NCBI GenBank assembly: GCA_951799425.1
Contig: OX637410.1
Span: 6,944,001 to 7,008,000, forward strand
Direction: 5' to 3'
Length of the DNA stretch: 64,000 nucleotides
Origin: Ilex aquifolium
Lineage: Eukaryota > Streptophyta > Magnoliopsida > Aquifoliales > Aquifoliaceae
Every line of letters starts with the position of its first letter. Positions within the stretch are counted from its first letter, which is position 1. A program made the translations under genes and the position numbers. The notes under the pieces are model-generated. The model saw nothing but the letters and a program-made list of their open reading frames with translations, made no database searches and had not been told where the DNA came from. This document shows, piece by piece, positions 1-12,600 of this stretch.

Positions 1-600
1 AACCAAAACAAGGATAATGAGATTATTCAAAGAAATAGTATGCTGAACTGAAATTCTTACTTGAGTAAATATTAAAATCTCTCCAAGGAAGATTGGCTCA
101 AAATATGCACACGGGTTTCACATCTCCACTATATATGCAAGCTTGATAAGAGACCACACTATTTCAAAAAGGTTTTCAAAATAAAAAATTATTTCAGCTC
201 AAAAGGATGAGTTTTTATGAAAATATAGAGAAAGTGTACAAAACGATGTATGAAAATATTTCGTAATTCGGTTAGGGTTATACCTGCAAAGCATTAGAAT
301 GTTAATGTAATTTGTATTGTGAATTATATGAATTAAGTATCCCAACACAGCTAAATTTAAGTAAAATCATAAACTAACCAAATTAATCAAAACTAAAATG
401 AAACAATTGTTCAAAACATCCAACCAACATAAAACAAAGTGAATAACTGAAATTTAAATAAAAAGAGTTCAGTAAAGGTAGAAAGAGCATAGAAATTTCA
501 AGTACTCAGGTCACTAGGTTGATGGGTAACCTCTGTATCGCCCTCAAAGTAGCCTTAGGATTTTATTTTGATTCTCCTCATAGCTATCCTTTGATCCAAT
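1..600. other. AT-rich stretch with nothing recognised
   Basis: No open frame, RNA gene or repeat is recognised here. It lies downstream, in the minus-strand sense, of the extra ORF of Athila-type element B. It may therefore be the 3' untranslated part of that element before its 3' LTR, but no polypurine tract or LTR edge is visible. Confidence 0.4.
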
Positions 601-699
601 TGGGTCATGCTAGTCTCTAGTCTGGCAAAATCTGGTAGTCAGTCTGGTTATCAACAGGAATATAGAGATGTTGCTACTGGGGCTCCTCTGGTGAATGAA

Positions 700-1640
700 A
701 ATCTACACCTTCTGGGAATGGATCTGCTTATGGTTCTGGTAGTGCTTCTTGTTGCTCTTGTGCCTGCCTTCCATGGCTTTTTTTCAGTGAGGTTTTATCT
801 AAAGGCGCCAAACGCTTCATTATTGACCAAGTTGGATATGCAATCACTCTTTTTGTTCTACATAACTCAGATACTAAAATAGCAAATGGGAGTGAGAGCT
901 TCTTAGTCTTGTCATTTAACATTATTTGATCCATTATGATCGTCGACAAGTCAATAGTGTATCTCATTCCAAAAGCATAAAGAAAATAAGCTCACTCAGT
1001 GTAGATATGATTTTTCTGAGAGTGGGGTACCAAATTATTTACATTTATCAAATTAAAGATTCTGTATTTATCAGTCAAGTCACCCTGGTTAATATACTTA
1101 TTCAACCTACCCCAAACATAATCTGGATTCCTAGTTAACTCAATCCCAATAGTAGACATATCAGTCAGTGTAGTAAAGGGATATTGAGGATACTGATGAC
1201 TTGGTATAGGGTTTAAAAAATTGGCAATTGTAGCGAGTGTAACCTGAAATATAACTCCCCTAACATATGCGCACAATTGCCTTGGCCTAGTTTCTTGTGC
1301 ATTACTATAAAATTCTCAGACAAAACATTCATAGGCAAGACCTACCAATTTCACATAATGCAACCAACCCCCTATTGCAAGATTTTGCCTAACCCCTATA
1401 TTTCCAAAATCCTCATATATCATAGGTCTTTCAAAAATAATAGTTTTAGAAAAAAAAATGAGTATCATACCAAACTTGGTGCTCAATGTTCTCAAACATA
1501 GCACTATGAAATTGATTGTGAACCTGGGGTTGTTCTTCTTGTTGTTGGACGGTTCAGGCAATGAAGAGGCTTCTTGCCTTGCTCGACTTGATGAGGCTCT
1601 CGTCTTCCTTCTTGGATCTATGAAATCTAGAATTTCTTGT
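700..1640 (-). pseudogene. Envelope-position extra ORF of Athila-type element B (fossil)
   Basis: Minus-strand frames here resemble the plant transposon protein domain found between integrase and the 3' LTR of Athila elements. The visible pattern is a VRGxxF-like motif (AYVRGVIFQV), then a DKYRIFNLI block, then an IDLSTIIMDQI block leading to LPFAILVSELC. The same order of blocks is seen in the ORFs at 38.55-39.95 kb and 46.96-48.11 kb. The function of this protein is not known. The copy is broken into several frames. Confidence 0.6.
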
Positions 1641-2700
1641 TTAATATAGATTTTTAGAAGTTTTTGTTTGGTAGAAACCTCTAAAAGATGATGGGTAAGT
1701 GTTTAATCGGAGTAGAATTGGAGAAAAGCTTGTGGGTGAAGCGAATCTGAAGAAATAAGATGGAGAAAGTTGTTGGTTTTTCAAATTTCTGCTTTGAGGG
1801 AACTGCTAGACTGTTATGTTTCTCGAATTGGATGTTTTATACTGGGGAGTACCATCCAGACGCTATCAGCACCATCCAGACAGTGCTGATCCTCTAGATT
1901 TTTGCATAGGCATTCCAGCTGCTGACCCATGATATCCCACTGGTTTCCAGCTTTAGTTTTCAACCTGCAGTTAAAGATAATCAGTTTAAATTCAAAAAAT
2001 TTCACATTTAACTAACTAATAATCTTAAACTCTAAATTAATACATTAAATCAAACTGTATTAGTGAACCGATTAATTTCATGTTGCACATATCTTGAGAG
2101 CATTGGACTGGAATAGGATGGCGTCTCAGGGTAATCTTTACTCTGCACATACTCAATCCAGTCAAGACAATCTAATGCTCGACCTGAAATTGGTTCGAAA
2201 CATTGATTAAATTCTCTCATATGCTTTAATTGACCACACTTTACACAGCCACCGAGTCGATTTGCTCGTCGGAGTTTGGCAAATGAATTTTTTCACACAA
2301 AGGTTTTGCTTGACTACCAAAATTTTTTAATTTTCTTACGACCTTTGCTTTTGCTATGATCAAAGAGTGTATATCTTTTGTAAAAGTACGTAACATACCC
2401 AAACGAAACAAAAAAAAAAATTCATCCATTTTTGAAATTTTTTTGAAAATTTTGGAACAAAAATTTAGAAAAAGACTCACTATCCGGTTTTTTAACGCTT
2501 GTCAGTCACAAAGACAAATATAGATTCTTCACTCCTTCCAACCTAAATTTAACATTATCCTCAATGTATAACATTATAAGGTAAAATTTATAGAGAATTG
2601 CTAATAAGAACTGCAGGTGAGGCAAATCCATAGTGCAAAATCCTAATCTGTAAAACAAACACCAAAACAGTTAGTACTCCTATTTATAATCAAACATTTA
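1641..2700 (-). other. Non-coding spacer of Athila-type element B
   Basis: AT-rich sequence lies between integrase and the extra ORF of B, with no ORF that matches a known family. Element E has a similar but longer non-coding spacer in the same position. No promoter-like palindrome array like that of E is visible here. Confidence 0.4.
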
Positions 2701-2704
2701 TAAT

Positions 2705-3992
2705 AACTTTTTAAGACACATATGCTTGTTCCATTAACTGAATGGAATCCATATTTCGAACAAATTCATCATGATATGGCTTAAGCCTTTGACCATTTAC
2801 CTTGAAAACATTTCCCGATAATGGATTTTCAATTTCAATTGCCCCATGTTCAAATATTTTTCTAACAATGTATGGACCTGTCCACCTTGATCTTAATTTT
2901 CTAGGAAATAGGCGGAGCCTTGAATTGTATAACATAAATTTTTGAGAAGGTAAAAAGGACTTCCGCATAATATTTTTATCAAGAAATATTTTCATTCTTG
3001 ACTTGGCAATTTTTGCATTTTCATAAGCTTCATTTCTCAATTCTTCTAATTCATTGATTTGAAGTTTGCGTGATGCACTTGCTTTGCCAATATCAAAATT
3101 CATCATTTTTATTGTCAAGTATGCTCGATGTTCCAATTCCACAGGCAAGTGACATGGTTTACCATGAACCAGTCGATAAGGAGACATTCCCAAAATAGTG
3201 TTGTATGCAGTTCGGTAAGCCCAAAGCGCATTAGTCAATCTCAATGACCAGTCTTTGTGATATGGGTTAACTATTTTTTCTAAAATATATTTTATCCCCC
3301 TGTTGGCTAATTCAGCCTGTCCGCTTGTCTTTAGATGATAAGGGTCAGATACTTTATGTGTAATCAAATATTTTTTCATTAAATTTTCAAAAGATTTATT
3401 ACAAACCTATGTACCCCCATCACTTATAATGGCTCAAGGAATTCCGAATCTTGACAAAATATTTTTTTTAAAAACCTGATCACTGTGTGGTGATCATTGT
3501 TTTGACAAAGAATTGCCTCCACCCATTTGGAAGCATAATCAACGGTAACCAAAATATACAGATGTCCAATGGATGGGGGAAAATATTCCCATATAATCGA
3601 TGCCCCAACAATCAAAACTTTCAATAATCAAAATAGGATTCAAAGGCATCATGTTTCTTTTTGAAATATTTTCCATCCTTTGACATTGGTCGCAATTTAG
3701 ACAAAAAGCATGTACATCCTTGAAAATGGTAGGCCAATAAAATTCACACTGCAAAATTTTAGCAGCAGTTTTCTTTGAAGAAAAATGCCCTCCACAACCT
3801 TCAGAATGGAAAAATGAAATGACCTGACCTATTTCATGATTGGGTACACAATTTCTTATTATTTAATCCTTGTAGTACTTAAACACATTGGGATCTTCCC
3901 AAAAGAAATTGTGTACCTCTCTTAAAAATTTCTTATGAAAAGGAATAGTACATGTGGCTAAATAATTAGTTATATCTGTATACCATGGTACT
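2705..3992 (-). pseudogene. Integrase of Athila-type element B (fossil)
   Basis: The minus-strand translation shows the zinc-binding CLNCDQCQRM segment, the core with [27 protein letters not shown] and the Athila-type MSPYRLVHGKPCHLPVELEH block. The C-terminal part has LRSRWTGPYIV and FKVNGQRLKPY. Integrase inserts the cDNA into host DNA. The block order and the Athila signature make the lineage call firm. The gene is broken in several places and is cut off upstream by element A; the sequence resumes in RNase H at 15436. Confidence 0.85.
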
Positions 3993-4252
3993 TGTAACAC
4001 CCCGCATTTTCGTTTATATATGTATATAGATATATACTAAATAATAGTTGTAAAAATGTTGATATAGTATAACTCGAGGAAATAATATTTGAAATTTAGT
4101 TTTAGTATGTGAAAATATGAAATTTTATGTCCTAGAACTCGTACTAAATAGGTTTGAGGTAGAAATATATGTTGGAGAGGTTTGGGATGGTTTTGGAAGA
4201 GATTGGAATGGATTAGAAATGAAAAATAAAGGAAGTAGGCAAATCTGGGATC

Positions 4253-4376
4253 AACTACTGGTAGTAACTACCGGTAGTCAATGGTCCAGTGTGCCCGAGC
4301 TACCGGTAGTCAACAGGTAGTCGAGTGTCCAGTGTACCCGAGCTACCGGTAGTCAAAATCAGCTACCGGTAGTCAC
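4253..4376 (+). promoter_or_regulatory. CTACCGGTAG palindrome array in U3 of element A
   Basis: About four clear copies and two imperfect ones of the self-complementary core CTACCGGTAG (often ACTACCGGTAGT) occur within 120 bp. The last copy ends about 55 bp before the TATA box. The array is repeated in the 3' LTR (13722-13834) and in the LTRs of the F tandem (55501-55636 and 61870-61992). The likely role is a cluster of binding sites for a dimeric transcription factor; that is inference. Confidence 0.7.
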
Positions 4377-4425
4377 TGTAAAAATCTGAAATTTTAAGTC
4401 GCGAACAAGCCGATTTTTCCTCCAG

Positions 4426-4433
4426 TATAAATA
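4426..4433 (+). promoter_or_regulatory. TATA box of element A 5' LTR
   Basis: TATAAATA lies 50-60 bp after the palindrome array and before an AG-rich leader. The same motif sits at 13885-13892 in the 3' LTR and in the matching place in the other Tekay-type LTRs of the window, which supports its role as the core promoter. Confidence 0.75.
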
Positions 4434-5145
4434 CATTTTTGTCACCTCCTTAGCCTTCATTACACCACTCCAAACCCTAGAAAACATAAGAGAGGAAGAG
4501 AGAAAGAGAGAAACACAAGATCAAGAGAAAACAAGAGATTGAAGGGTTGGTTCAAGATCAAAGCCCTAATTTTTCCAAGAACATTAAGGTAGGGGATTTC
4601 TTCCTATTCTCTTACATTGAGGCTAGGATTAAATTATATGTGTTCTTTTGGTTCAAAATCCTATATACTTGCTATTATTTACTTGATTCATGATCCTCTT
4701 GCATTTATTGCCATGTTTTAAACATTGTGGTAGTTGGGTAACCATTAATGGTCCCTTTTTCATTCTCAAACCCTAGTTTTAAGAAAAATGAATTTCTCCT
4801 CTTTCCATTTTCTTTGTTCTCACCAGCAAAACCTTAGTGCTTGATATTGTATAACAAAATGATGTTTATGGTGATCTCTTGCTCTTTTTCTTCAATTATG
4901 CTATGGTACAAATGGTGAAATTTGGGGATTTCTTGTGAATTGAGAAATGTTTGTAATGATATCTCTTGTATGATTGTTGTGATGGAATTGAATTGCTTTC
5001 GAGCATTGCCGTAGAGTGTTAGAGGTTAGTCTATCCCGGTGGGGGTTTATGGTATGGTTAGAATGTGAGATATTGGTGGGAATTTTATCGTTTGCGTGGT
5101 TGTACGATACGAACATGGATTACTATGGACCGGGTATCATGTAGT

Positions 5146-5250
5146 GGGTATACGTCTTTATATGCCACGCGGGTATGAACTTTTCCTACCACATGGAGTG
5201 GGTAGACGCCTTTGTACGTCGTGTGGGTATAAACTTTTCATACCGCTAAT
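5146..5250 (+). repeat. Imperfect tandem duplication of about 52 bp in the LTR
   Basis: Two successive units start with GTGGGTATACG and GTGGGTAGACG and end with ACTTTTCCTACC and ACTTTTCATACC. The same pair is present in the solo LTR (about 8737-8840), in the 3' LTR of A and in the F LTRs, so it is older than the split of these LTR types. Confidence 0.7.
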
Positions 5251-5945
5251 GATCACGGGTTAGTAACGTGGGTTGTATCGGGCACACAGTGTGGGTCATC
5301 GTGCATTGTACCATAAATTGTTTTGACAAGAGTTTCGGGAAGTATGGGATTCTGCGAGAACTTGTTGAAAACGGTTCATGGTAGAATGAATTACCAATGG
5401 TATATGGTGTTTATTTACCCATTTCGATTACTATTGCTACGTAAACTTGAGATCTATTTAAAATGTCCTGCTTTTCCATCAAAATGTTATATATGCTATT
5501 TGTGAAAATGAGACCAACCGTTTTACATGCTTTCCTAAACCTTGGTTGAGTTTGGGAAGATTTTGCTGCAGAGCTTCGTGCTCATCCCCTACAATTAACA
5601 TTTTTCAGATTATGCTATAGAGGAGGAGCGTGGCGCTAATGAGCCGGGCCTTGGAGAAGCCTCATTAGAGGGGTACCTGGATCCTGAGTGGGACATTTAG
5701 AGATGCCCATTTTATTTTTGTACTAGACTAGGAACCAATATGTACAAACATTGTAAAGTCTAGTTTCTTTTGAAATTCCGCTGCAATATATTCATGTAAT
5801 TCTTTTGGGTTGTAATGGCCTTAGTTTGGCTTATTCTTTTGGGATGATTGTTGTGGATAGTATATATGGGGAATGAAATATTTTGGATTTGATGGTTAGA
5901 TAGACCCGGTGTGGTCAAGGTATTATAAATGTACAGGTTGTGAGT

Positions 5946-5984
5946 TTTGGGAGAGCTTCCCGTACGAAGGAGACTCTGCCCAAA
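5946..5984 (+). other. Conserved stem-loop in the LTR of element A
   Basis: TTTGGGAGAG pairs with CTCTGCCCAAA (one bulged G). Inside it CTTC pairs with GAAG around the loop CCGTAC, with an unpaired GAGA. Equivalent stem-loops with compensating changes occur at 15279-15321, 18420-18462, 53882-53923 and 60250-60291. It lies about 110-150 bp before the LTR end, well downstream of the TATA box, so it would be in the transcribed leader. Its function is unknown. Confidence 0.55.
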
Positions 5985-6100
5985 TTTGGTTAAAATTAAG
6001 AATGTTTCTTATTTGATGGATATATTTTTAGTTGCTCTCATGACATGAATGACTTCATAGTGTAATGTCGTCCAGGGTGTGTTTTGGGGTGTTACAAAGT

Positions 6101-6112
6101 TGGTATCAGAGC
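6101..6112 (+). other. Primer binding site of element A (initiator Met tRNA)
   Basis: TGGTATCAGAGC begins four bases after the 5' LTR. It matches the complement of the 3' end of plant initiator methionine tRNA, the usual primer for chromoviruses. Confidence 0.9.
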
Positions 6113-6285
6113 CTAGGCTTTAGGTCTTACATGGGAGCTGTAGGTTATGGATTACCACTAGAGATGTAGGTTTAGGGTGAAGGAAATTGTTAAGTTAAAT
6201 TTTGTATATGCCTTGTGCTTAAATCAGGACATCCTACATATCACTTTAGTTTATATCTTGCACATCAAGGGAACAAAATTATGGA

Positions 6286-7040
6286 TTGATGTGCAGGATG
6301 GAAGGTACACGGGGACGCGGACGTGGGCGTGGCCGTGGAGGTCAAGCAAATCCACCACCACCACCACCTCCCGATGCCATGCAAGGCATATATCAATGCT
6401 TGAGGGAGCTCACCACTCTGGTGCAAAACCAGAATGGAAACAACAACAACCACAACCACAACGGGGGAGCTCATCCCTTAGCCCAAGTACCGGGCAATGG
6501 GGATGATAACCGGAGGATGGTAACCCTTCGGGAATTTCTGAGGCAACACCCGCCTACTTTCCAAGGGAGCTCCAATCCTTTGGATGCGGATAAATGGATC
6601 CGTCGGGTAAAGAAGATTTGTGACGGCATGGGGGTTGCCGAAGACTTGAGGGTTGGCTTGGCTACCTATTTGCTCGAGGGGGAGGCCGACCATTGGTGGG
6701 AATCCGTAAAGAGAAGGAGGAACACCGATACACTCATTTGGGAGGAGTTCGACCAAATCTTCCAAGACAAGTACTTCCCCGAATCAGTCAGAGATAGAAT
6801 GAAGGCCAAGTTTCTTGCTCTACGATAGGGCAGCATGTCTGTGGCCGAGTATGAGAGGAGGTTTGATGAGCTATCCCGTTACGCTACGGAGTTTATAGCT
6901 ACTGAGGCCGACAGGGCCAAGCGATTTGAGCAGGGCTTGAGGCCGACTATCAGGGAGAAGTTGGTGGCTCTCAAGATCAGGGAGTATGGGGATCTGGTTG
7001 ATAGAGCCGCACTTGTGGAGAGAGACATGGAGGATACTCA
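6286..7040 (+). pseudogene. gag of element A, first part (fossil)
   Basis: The frame starts at 6286, with a better start methionine probably at 6298 (MEGTRGRGRG). An RG-rich head and a proline run (about residues 10-25) are followed by the Ty3 gag core: [43 protein letters not shown], then MSVAEYERRFDELSRYA and FEQGLRPTIREKL. Gag forms the virus-like particle. The nested solo LTR cuts the gene at 7040. The zinc-knuckle part lies beyond it, at about 9653-9990. The coding region is broken. Confidence 0.85.
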
Positions 7041-7356
7041 TGTAACACCCCGCATTTTCTTTTGTATATGCATATAGATATATAGATATAGCAAATAATG
7101 GTTGTAAAGATGTGGATAGGGGTATTCAAGTGTGTTTGAACTTTGTAAATTTGAAAAGTAAAGATTTAAAATGTTAATGAAAATCATAGTTGAAATTTAG
7201 TTTTAGTTAGTGAAAATATAAAATGTTAGGTCCTATAACTTGTATTAGATAGGTTTGGTGTATAAATATGTGTTGGAGAGGTTTGTGATGGATTTGGTTA
7301 GTTTTGGAATGGATTGGAAATGGAAAACAAAAGAAATAGGCAAAACTGGGTAAATG

Positions 7357-7488
7357 GTACCGGTACTGGGTACCGGTACTGAATGGTACCGGTACTGAGT
7401 ACCGGTACCCCCGATTCCAGAAGGTTTCTTGTACCGGTACTGGGTACCGGTACTGAATGGTACCGGTACTGAGTACCAGAAACCAGAC
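7357..7488 (+). promoter_or_regulatory. GTACCGGTAC palindrome array in the solo LTR
   Basis: About eight copies of the self-complementary core GTACCGGTAC occur within 130 bp, grouped with spacers such as TGGG and TGAAT. The array ends about 45-55 bp before a TATA box at 7532. It occupies the same place as the CTACCGGTAG array in element A, between similar flanks (GGCAAA-CTGGG before, TTTTAA-GTC after). Confidence 0.7.
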
Positions 7489-7531
7489 TGTTTATTTTAA
7501 AGTCACAAATTTCGGCCTCTCTCTCTCTCCC

Positions 7532-7539
7532 TATAAATA
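7532..7539 (+). promoter_or_regulatory. TATA box of the solo LTR
   Basis: TATAAATA follows a CT-rich run directly downstream of the palindrome array, as in the other Tekay-type LTRs. Confidence 0.7.
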
Positions 7540-9652
7540 CTTAAGGCCGACTATTTGAGCCCCATTTCAGCCTTCTAAACCCTAGGCACCTTTAGAGAAA
7601 AAGAGAGGGAGAGAAGAACATCAAAGATAAGGAGAGATACACCATTTTAGAAGATTAAAACCCTAGATTTCTAAGATTTCACTTCTCTACTCATTCTCTT
7701 TTCTTCCATTCTTCACCCACTCTTACCCAAATCTTTTGAAAACCCTAGGGAGAGGAGATTAAAAAAGAAAAGAAAGGAAAGCAAGAAGGTCTTGAAGCTT
7801 GGGTATTTGGCTAAAACTCTTTAGCATTGAGGTAGGGGTTTTCTTCCATTCTTTTACATTGAGGCTAGGTTTATTTATATGTATCTCTTAACTCTAAATG
7901 TTATATGTATGCTATCCAATCCTTAATTCTTGCTATTCTTGCAATTAATGCCATGTGGAAAATCATGTGATTGTTGGGTAACCCTAAATCTCCTTGCTTG
8001 CTACCAAACCCTAGTCTGGAAGAGAAATGTGTTTTTCTCTTGACTTCTCCTTTGTTATTGATTTCAATTCATGATTGTTCCATTATTTTGAATTCTAAGC
8101 CTGATATTCAATACTTGATATTCTTCATTCTTGGTTCCAAGACTTGAGTGTTCTTTTGGTCTTGATTTCTAAGCTTCATAATTATTTGTTCTTGATTTCA
8201 CACCTTGGTGGTCGTTTGTTATTTATTTCCATACATGATTGTTCCGTTAAATCTCGAATTCTCCTTTGTTCATGATTTTCAAGCTTGGTGCGCCTTTATT
8301 CCTTGTACTCCAAGCTTAATATTCCGTTATAATGATTCCAAAGTTTGATTACTCATATGTTTTGATTTCAAAACTTTAGTGGTTTGTGTCGAACAATAAA
8401 ATGATATTTTTGATGATCTCATGTACTTTTGCTTAAATTGTTTTATTGGAATGTTACATGTGAAATTGGGGATTTGTGGAGTTAATTGTTAATTGAGGAA
8501 ATTGTGGATATCGTATGTCTTGTTTGGTTGTTTGGAGGAACAAGGGTGAGAGGTTCCTTGTAAGGATGCTCATTCCTTCTCAGGAGGTTCCTTGTAAGGA
8601 TGCTTGAGAAATAAGGCTTTGAGGGTGAATTGGGGACTTGTGTAATTGTTGGTTATGTGAGATATTTATTGGTATTTTATTTCTTACGTGGTTGTATGAT
8701 ACGAACATGGATTACTATTGACCAGGTATCATGTAGTGGGTATACGTCTTTATATGCCACGTGGGTATGAACTTTTCCTATCACATGGAGTGGGTAGACG
8801 CCTTTGTACGCTGTGTGGGTATAAACTTTTCATATCACTAATGATCACGGATTAGTAACGTGGGTTGTGTCGGACATACAGTGTGGGTTATCGTGCATTG
8901 TACCAGAAATGGTTTCGACAAGAGTTTCCGGAAGTATGGGATTCCGCGAGAACTTGTTGGAAACGGTTTATGGTAGAATAGATTATCTATTGTATATTGG
9001 TTATTGTTCACTTTACCATAGAAGGTTTCTACAAGAGTCTTGGGAAGTATGGGATTCTGCGAGAACTTGTGGAAACAGTGTACGGTGGATTGGATTATAT
9101 TTGGATATGGTTTGTTAACTGTATATTGGTTTCACTTATTCATTCAATTATTGTTGTTCCTTAAACTTGAGATCTATTCAAATGTTCTGGTTTTACTTCA
9201 AAAGTTATATATGATATTTGTGAAATGAGACCGACTTGTTTTACAAGTTTTCTAAACCTTGTTTGAGTTTGGGAGGATTTTCCTACAGAGCTTAGTGCTC
9301 ACCCCCTACACATCAACACATTTTTCAGGTGATGCTATAACAGAGGATCGGTTAGAAGACGAGTAGGGGGATCCGGAGGGGGATATCTCGACGGTCCTTC
9401 TTTGTATTAGATTGAAGGGTTATTTTGGGATCATGTAAAATGTAATCTTTTATTATTCCGCTGCTAAGTTACGTTTAACTCTTTTGGGATGTAATTGCCA
9501 TGATTTGGCTTATTCTTTTGGGATAATGTTATGGACATGATATATGATGAATGAAATTTCTTTATTTATGGAATTTATTTAGTCGCTCTCATGTTGTGAA
9601 TGGTCTTGGATAGTAACGCCGTCCAGGGTGTGTTTTGGGGTGTTACAACTCA

Positions 9653-12600
9653 GCGGCGACAGAGCCTTATGAGGGGAGGTCCGATCAGGACGGGCACTAG
9701 CACTAGTGGAGTGCAGCGAGCGGCACCTTACCGGCGCCCAGATCAGGCAGGGGGACAGAGACCTCAGGTAGCTCGAGGAGCAGGAGGTGTACCGGGTAGG
9801 ACAACCACAGACCCCCGTCACTGCTTTGCATGTGGAGAGGTTGGGCACTACAAAAGTCAATGCCCATCGTTTCCACCAAGGACCAATCAAGCAACCGGAC
9901 AATTACCCACAAACAAGCCACCTCTACAAAGGCCAACACAGCAGAAACCGTTACAAGCTCAAGCCCCCGGTGGTGCAAATCAAGGGAGGGTTTTTGCTTT
10001 AACCCAGCCGGAGGAGGACATTGCCAACGCCGTTGTGGAAGGTATCGCCCTTATTTATAATTCTTGGGCCCGAATATTATTTGACCCCGGTGCAACACAC
10101 TCATTTGTACGCACAACATACGCACTTGATTTGGGATTGAGTTTCGCGAAGTTAGAGCATGTTATGAATATTAGCTTGCCCACGGGAGAACGGTTAGATT
10201 CTAACCGAGTCTGCAAGGATTGCGTGCTTCGCATTGGGGAGCACGAATTGATTGTGGATTTGATTGCCTTAGAGATAAAGGGGTATGATGTGATTTTCGG
10301 GATGAACTTGTTGTCCGCTTTCAGGGCGATAATGGATTGTTTCCGCAAGCGGATTACATTTCAGTTACCGGGAGGAGTCGTTTTTAGTTTTGTGAATAAC
10401 CGAGATTCTTTCCATCCATTTCCTACTACGGGTAGTAGATTCTTAAAAGCAAAAGCGGAAAGTCAATTGAGTTTCTTAGCTAGCTTGATGGGAGATGACC
10501 GGGATAAACCCCACACGGATGTGATGTTCATTGTATCGGAGTTTTCAGATGTTTTTCCCGAGGAATTACCCGGATTACCGCCACATAGGGAAATTGAATT
10601 CAAGATCGATCTCTATCCGGGAACTGAACCCATATCTATTGCTCCCTATCGGATGGCACCTTTGGAGTTGAAGGAGCTAAGGAAGCAATTGGATCATTTG
10701 TTGGCGATCGGGTTTATCCGTCTCAACACTTCACCCTGGGGAGCCCCGGTCCTCTTTGTGAAGAAAACGGATGAGACTATACGGTTGTGCACGGATTATC
10801 GGAGGTTGAATAGGGTTACCGTGAAGAATAAGTATCTGTTGCCGAGAATTGATGACTTATTTGATCAGTTGAAGGGGTCGAAGTATTACTCCAAGATTGA
10901 TCTTCGCATGGGGTATCATCAGCTGCGGATCAAGGAGGAGGATATTCATAAGACTGCTTTCCGTACCCGGTATGGTCACTTCGAGTATACGGTGATGCCG
11001 TTCGGATTGACTAATGCCCCCGCAGCCTTCATGGATTTGATGCACAGAGTCTTCCGGCCTTACCACGATCAATTTGTCATTGTGTTTATTGATGACATAT
11101 TGATTTACTCCCAGACTCAGGAGGAACATGCTCATCATCTCTCTATTGTGCTACAAACATTGAGAGAACATAGGTTATATGCGAAGATGAGCAAGTGTGA
11201 GTTTTGGATGAAGGAAGTGAAGTTCCTTGGCCATGTTGTGTCCGAGAAAGGAGTAGCTGTTGATCCCGCAAAGATTGAGGCGGTGATGAAATGGGAACCA
11301 CCGAAGAATGTGACCGAGATACGTAGCTTCTTGGGTTTAGCAGGTTACTATCGAAGGTTCGTAGAAGGGTTCTCAAAGCTTGCGATGCCAATGACTCGCC
11401 TTACAAAGAAGGGAGAAAAATTTGTGTGGACTCAAGCGTGTGAGTTAGCCTTTCGCACCTTGAAGGAGAAGTTGACGACGGCTCCTGTCCTCATTATTCC
11501 GAGCAGTGGGGAGGGATATGATGTGTACACAGATGCTTCGCTACGAGGCTTGGGATGTGTTCTAATGCAAGGAGGGAAGGTAGTTGCTTATGGATCGAGG
11601 TAACTCAAAACTCACGAACAGAACTATCCCACTCACGACTTGGAGTTAGCCGCTGTGGTGTTTGCTCTTAAACTGTGGAGGTGTTATTTATACGGGGAGA
11701 AATTTCAAGTGTTCTCAGACCATAAAAGCCTCAAGTATATCTTCACACAGAAAGACTTGAATCTCCGGCAGAGAAGGTGGATTGAGTACTTGGAAGATTA
11801 TGAGTTCACGCTCAACTACCATCCGGGGAAGGCAAATGTAGTTGTTGACGCTCTTAGCAGGAAGTCTCAGGGTGAAATCAATGTTCTTGCAAGTAAATGG
11901 AAGTTGAAGAATGCCCTTGGAGATTTTGATCTATGGGTTGGAGAAGATGGATCCCGACCATGTTTGTTCAACCTTGTGGCTCAACATACTCTCCAACGTA
12001 GGGTTGTGGAATTGCAATGCGTGGATCCTGAATTAGCGTCGATGCGAGCTAAATTGGAAAATGGAGAAACTATGGAGGGTTGGTCTTTAAGAAACGAAGA
12101 ATTAAGATATGGGGAGAAATTATGCGTTCCCGACGATTCGTCCCTAAAGGAGGAAATACTTGGAGAGTGTCATCGCTCCAAGTTTGCTATCCACCCCGGT
12201 AGCACCAAAATGTACAGGGACATGAAGCGCCAATATTGGTGGAAGGGAATGAAGAAGGATGTGGCAAGGTTTATAGCAAAATGTGCGGTGTGCCAGCAAG
12301 TGAAGATTGAGCATCAACGACCTGGAGGATTATTACAGTCTCTGCCTATCCCGGAGTGGAAGTGGGATCACATCACCATGGACTTCGTATCTGGCTTTCC
12401 ACGGACTTCACGAGGGCATAATGCCGCATGGGTCATTGTTGATAGACTCACCAAGTCCACTCACTTCTTGAGTATGAAGACCACCGACACGTTAGAGACC
12501 CTGAGCAAGCTCTATATTCGCGAGATAGTGAGATTGCATGGAGTTCCGCTATCCATTGTGTCGGATCGTGATTCTCGTTTCGTAGCGCAATTTTGGCAAA

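Larger units (their letters stand above)
3993..6096 (+). repeat. 5' LTR of element A
   Basis: This LTR of 2104 bp starts TGTAACACCC and ends GGGTGTTACA. It carries a palindrome array (about 4253-4376), a TATA box at 4426, a pyrimidine- and AG-rich leader, an imperfect tandem repeat of about 52 bp (5146-5250) and a stem-loop (5946-5984). It is closely similar to the 3' LTR at 13463-15430 and to the minus-strand LTRs at 53773 and 60141. Confidence 0.95.
7041..9647 (+). mobile_element. Solo LTR of a related Tekay-type element, nested in gag of A
   Basis: A 2607-bp LTR starts TGTAACACCCC and ends GGGGTGTTACA, flanked by ACTCA on both sides (7036-7040 and 9648-9652). No primer site, coding region or second LTR lies between, so it is a solo LTR left after recombination between the two LTRs of an inserted element. 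It is related to the A LTR but clearly diverged: it has a different palindrome core, lacks the stem-loop block and has additional repeat-rich leader sequence. Confidence 0.95.

Noticed and set aside
607-882. Plus-strand open frame as a host gene
   Set aside because: It overlaps the minus-strand extra ORF of Athila-type element B, has no recognisable domain and is short.
6101-6112. TGGTATCAGAGC as part of a tRNA gene
   Set aside because: It is only the 12-bp complement of the tRNA 3' end next to an LTR; no cloverleaf is present. It is the primer binding site.
9579-9978. Minus-strand open frames in the gag/protease region of element A
   Set aside because: They are antisense shadows of the well-supported plus-strand gag and protease.
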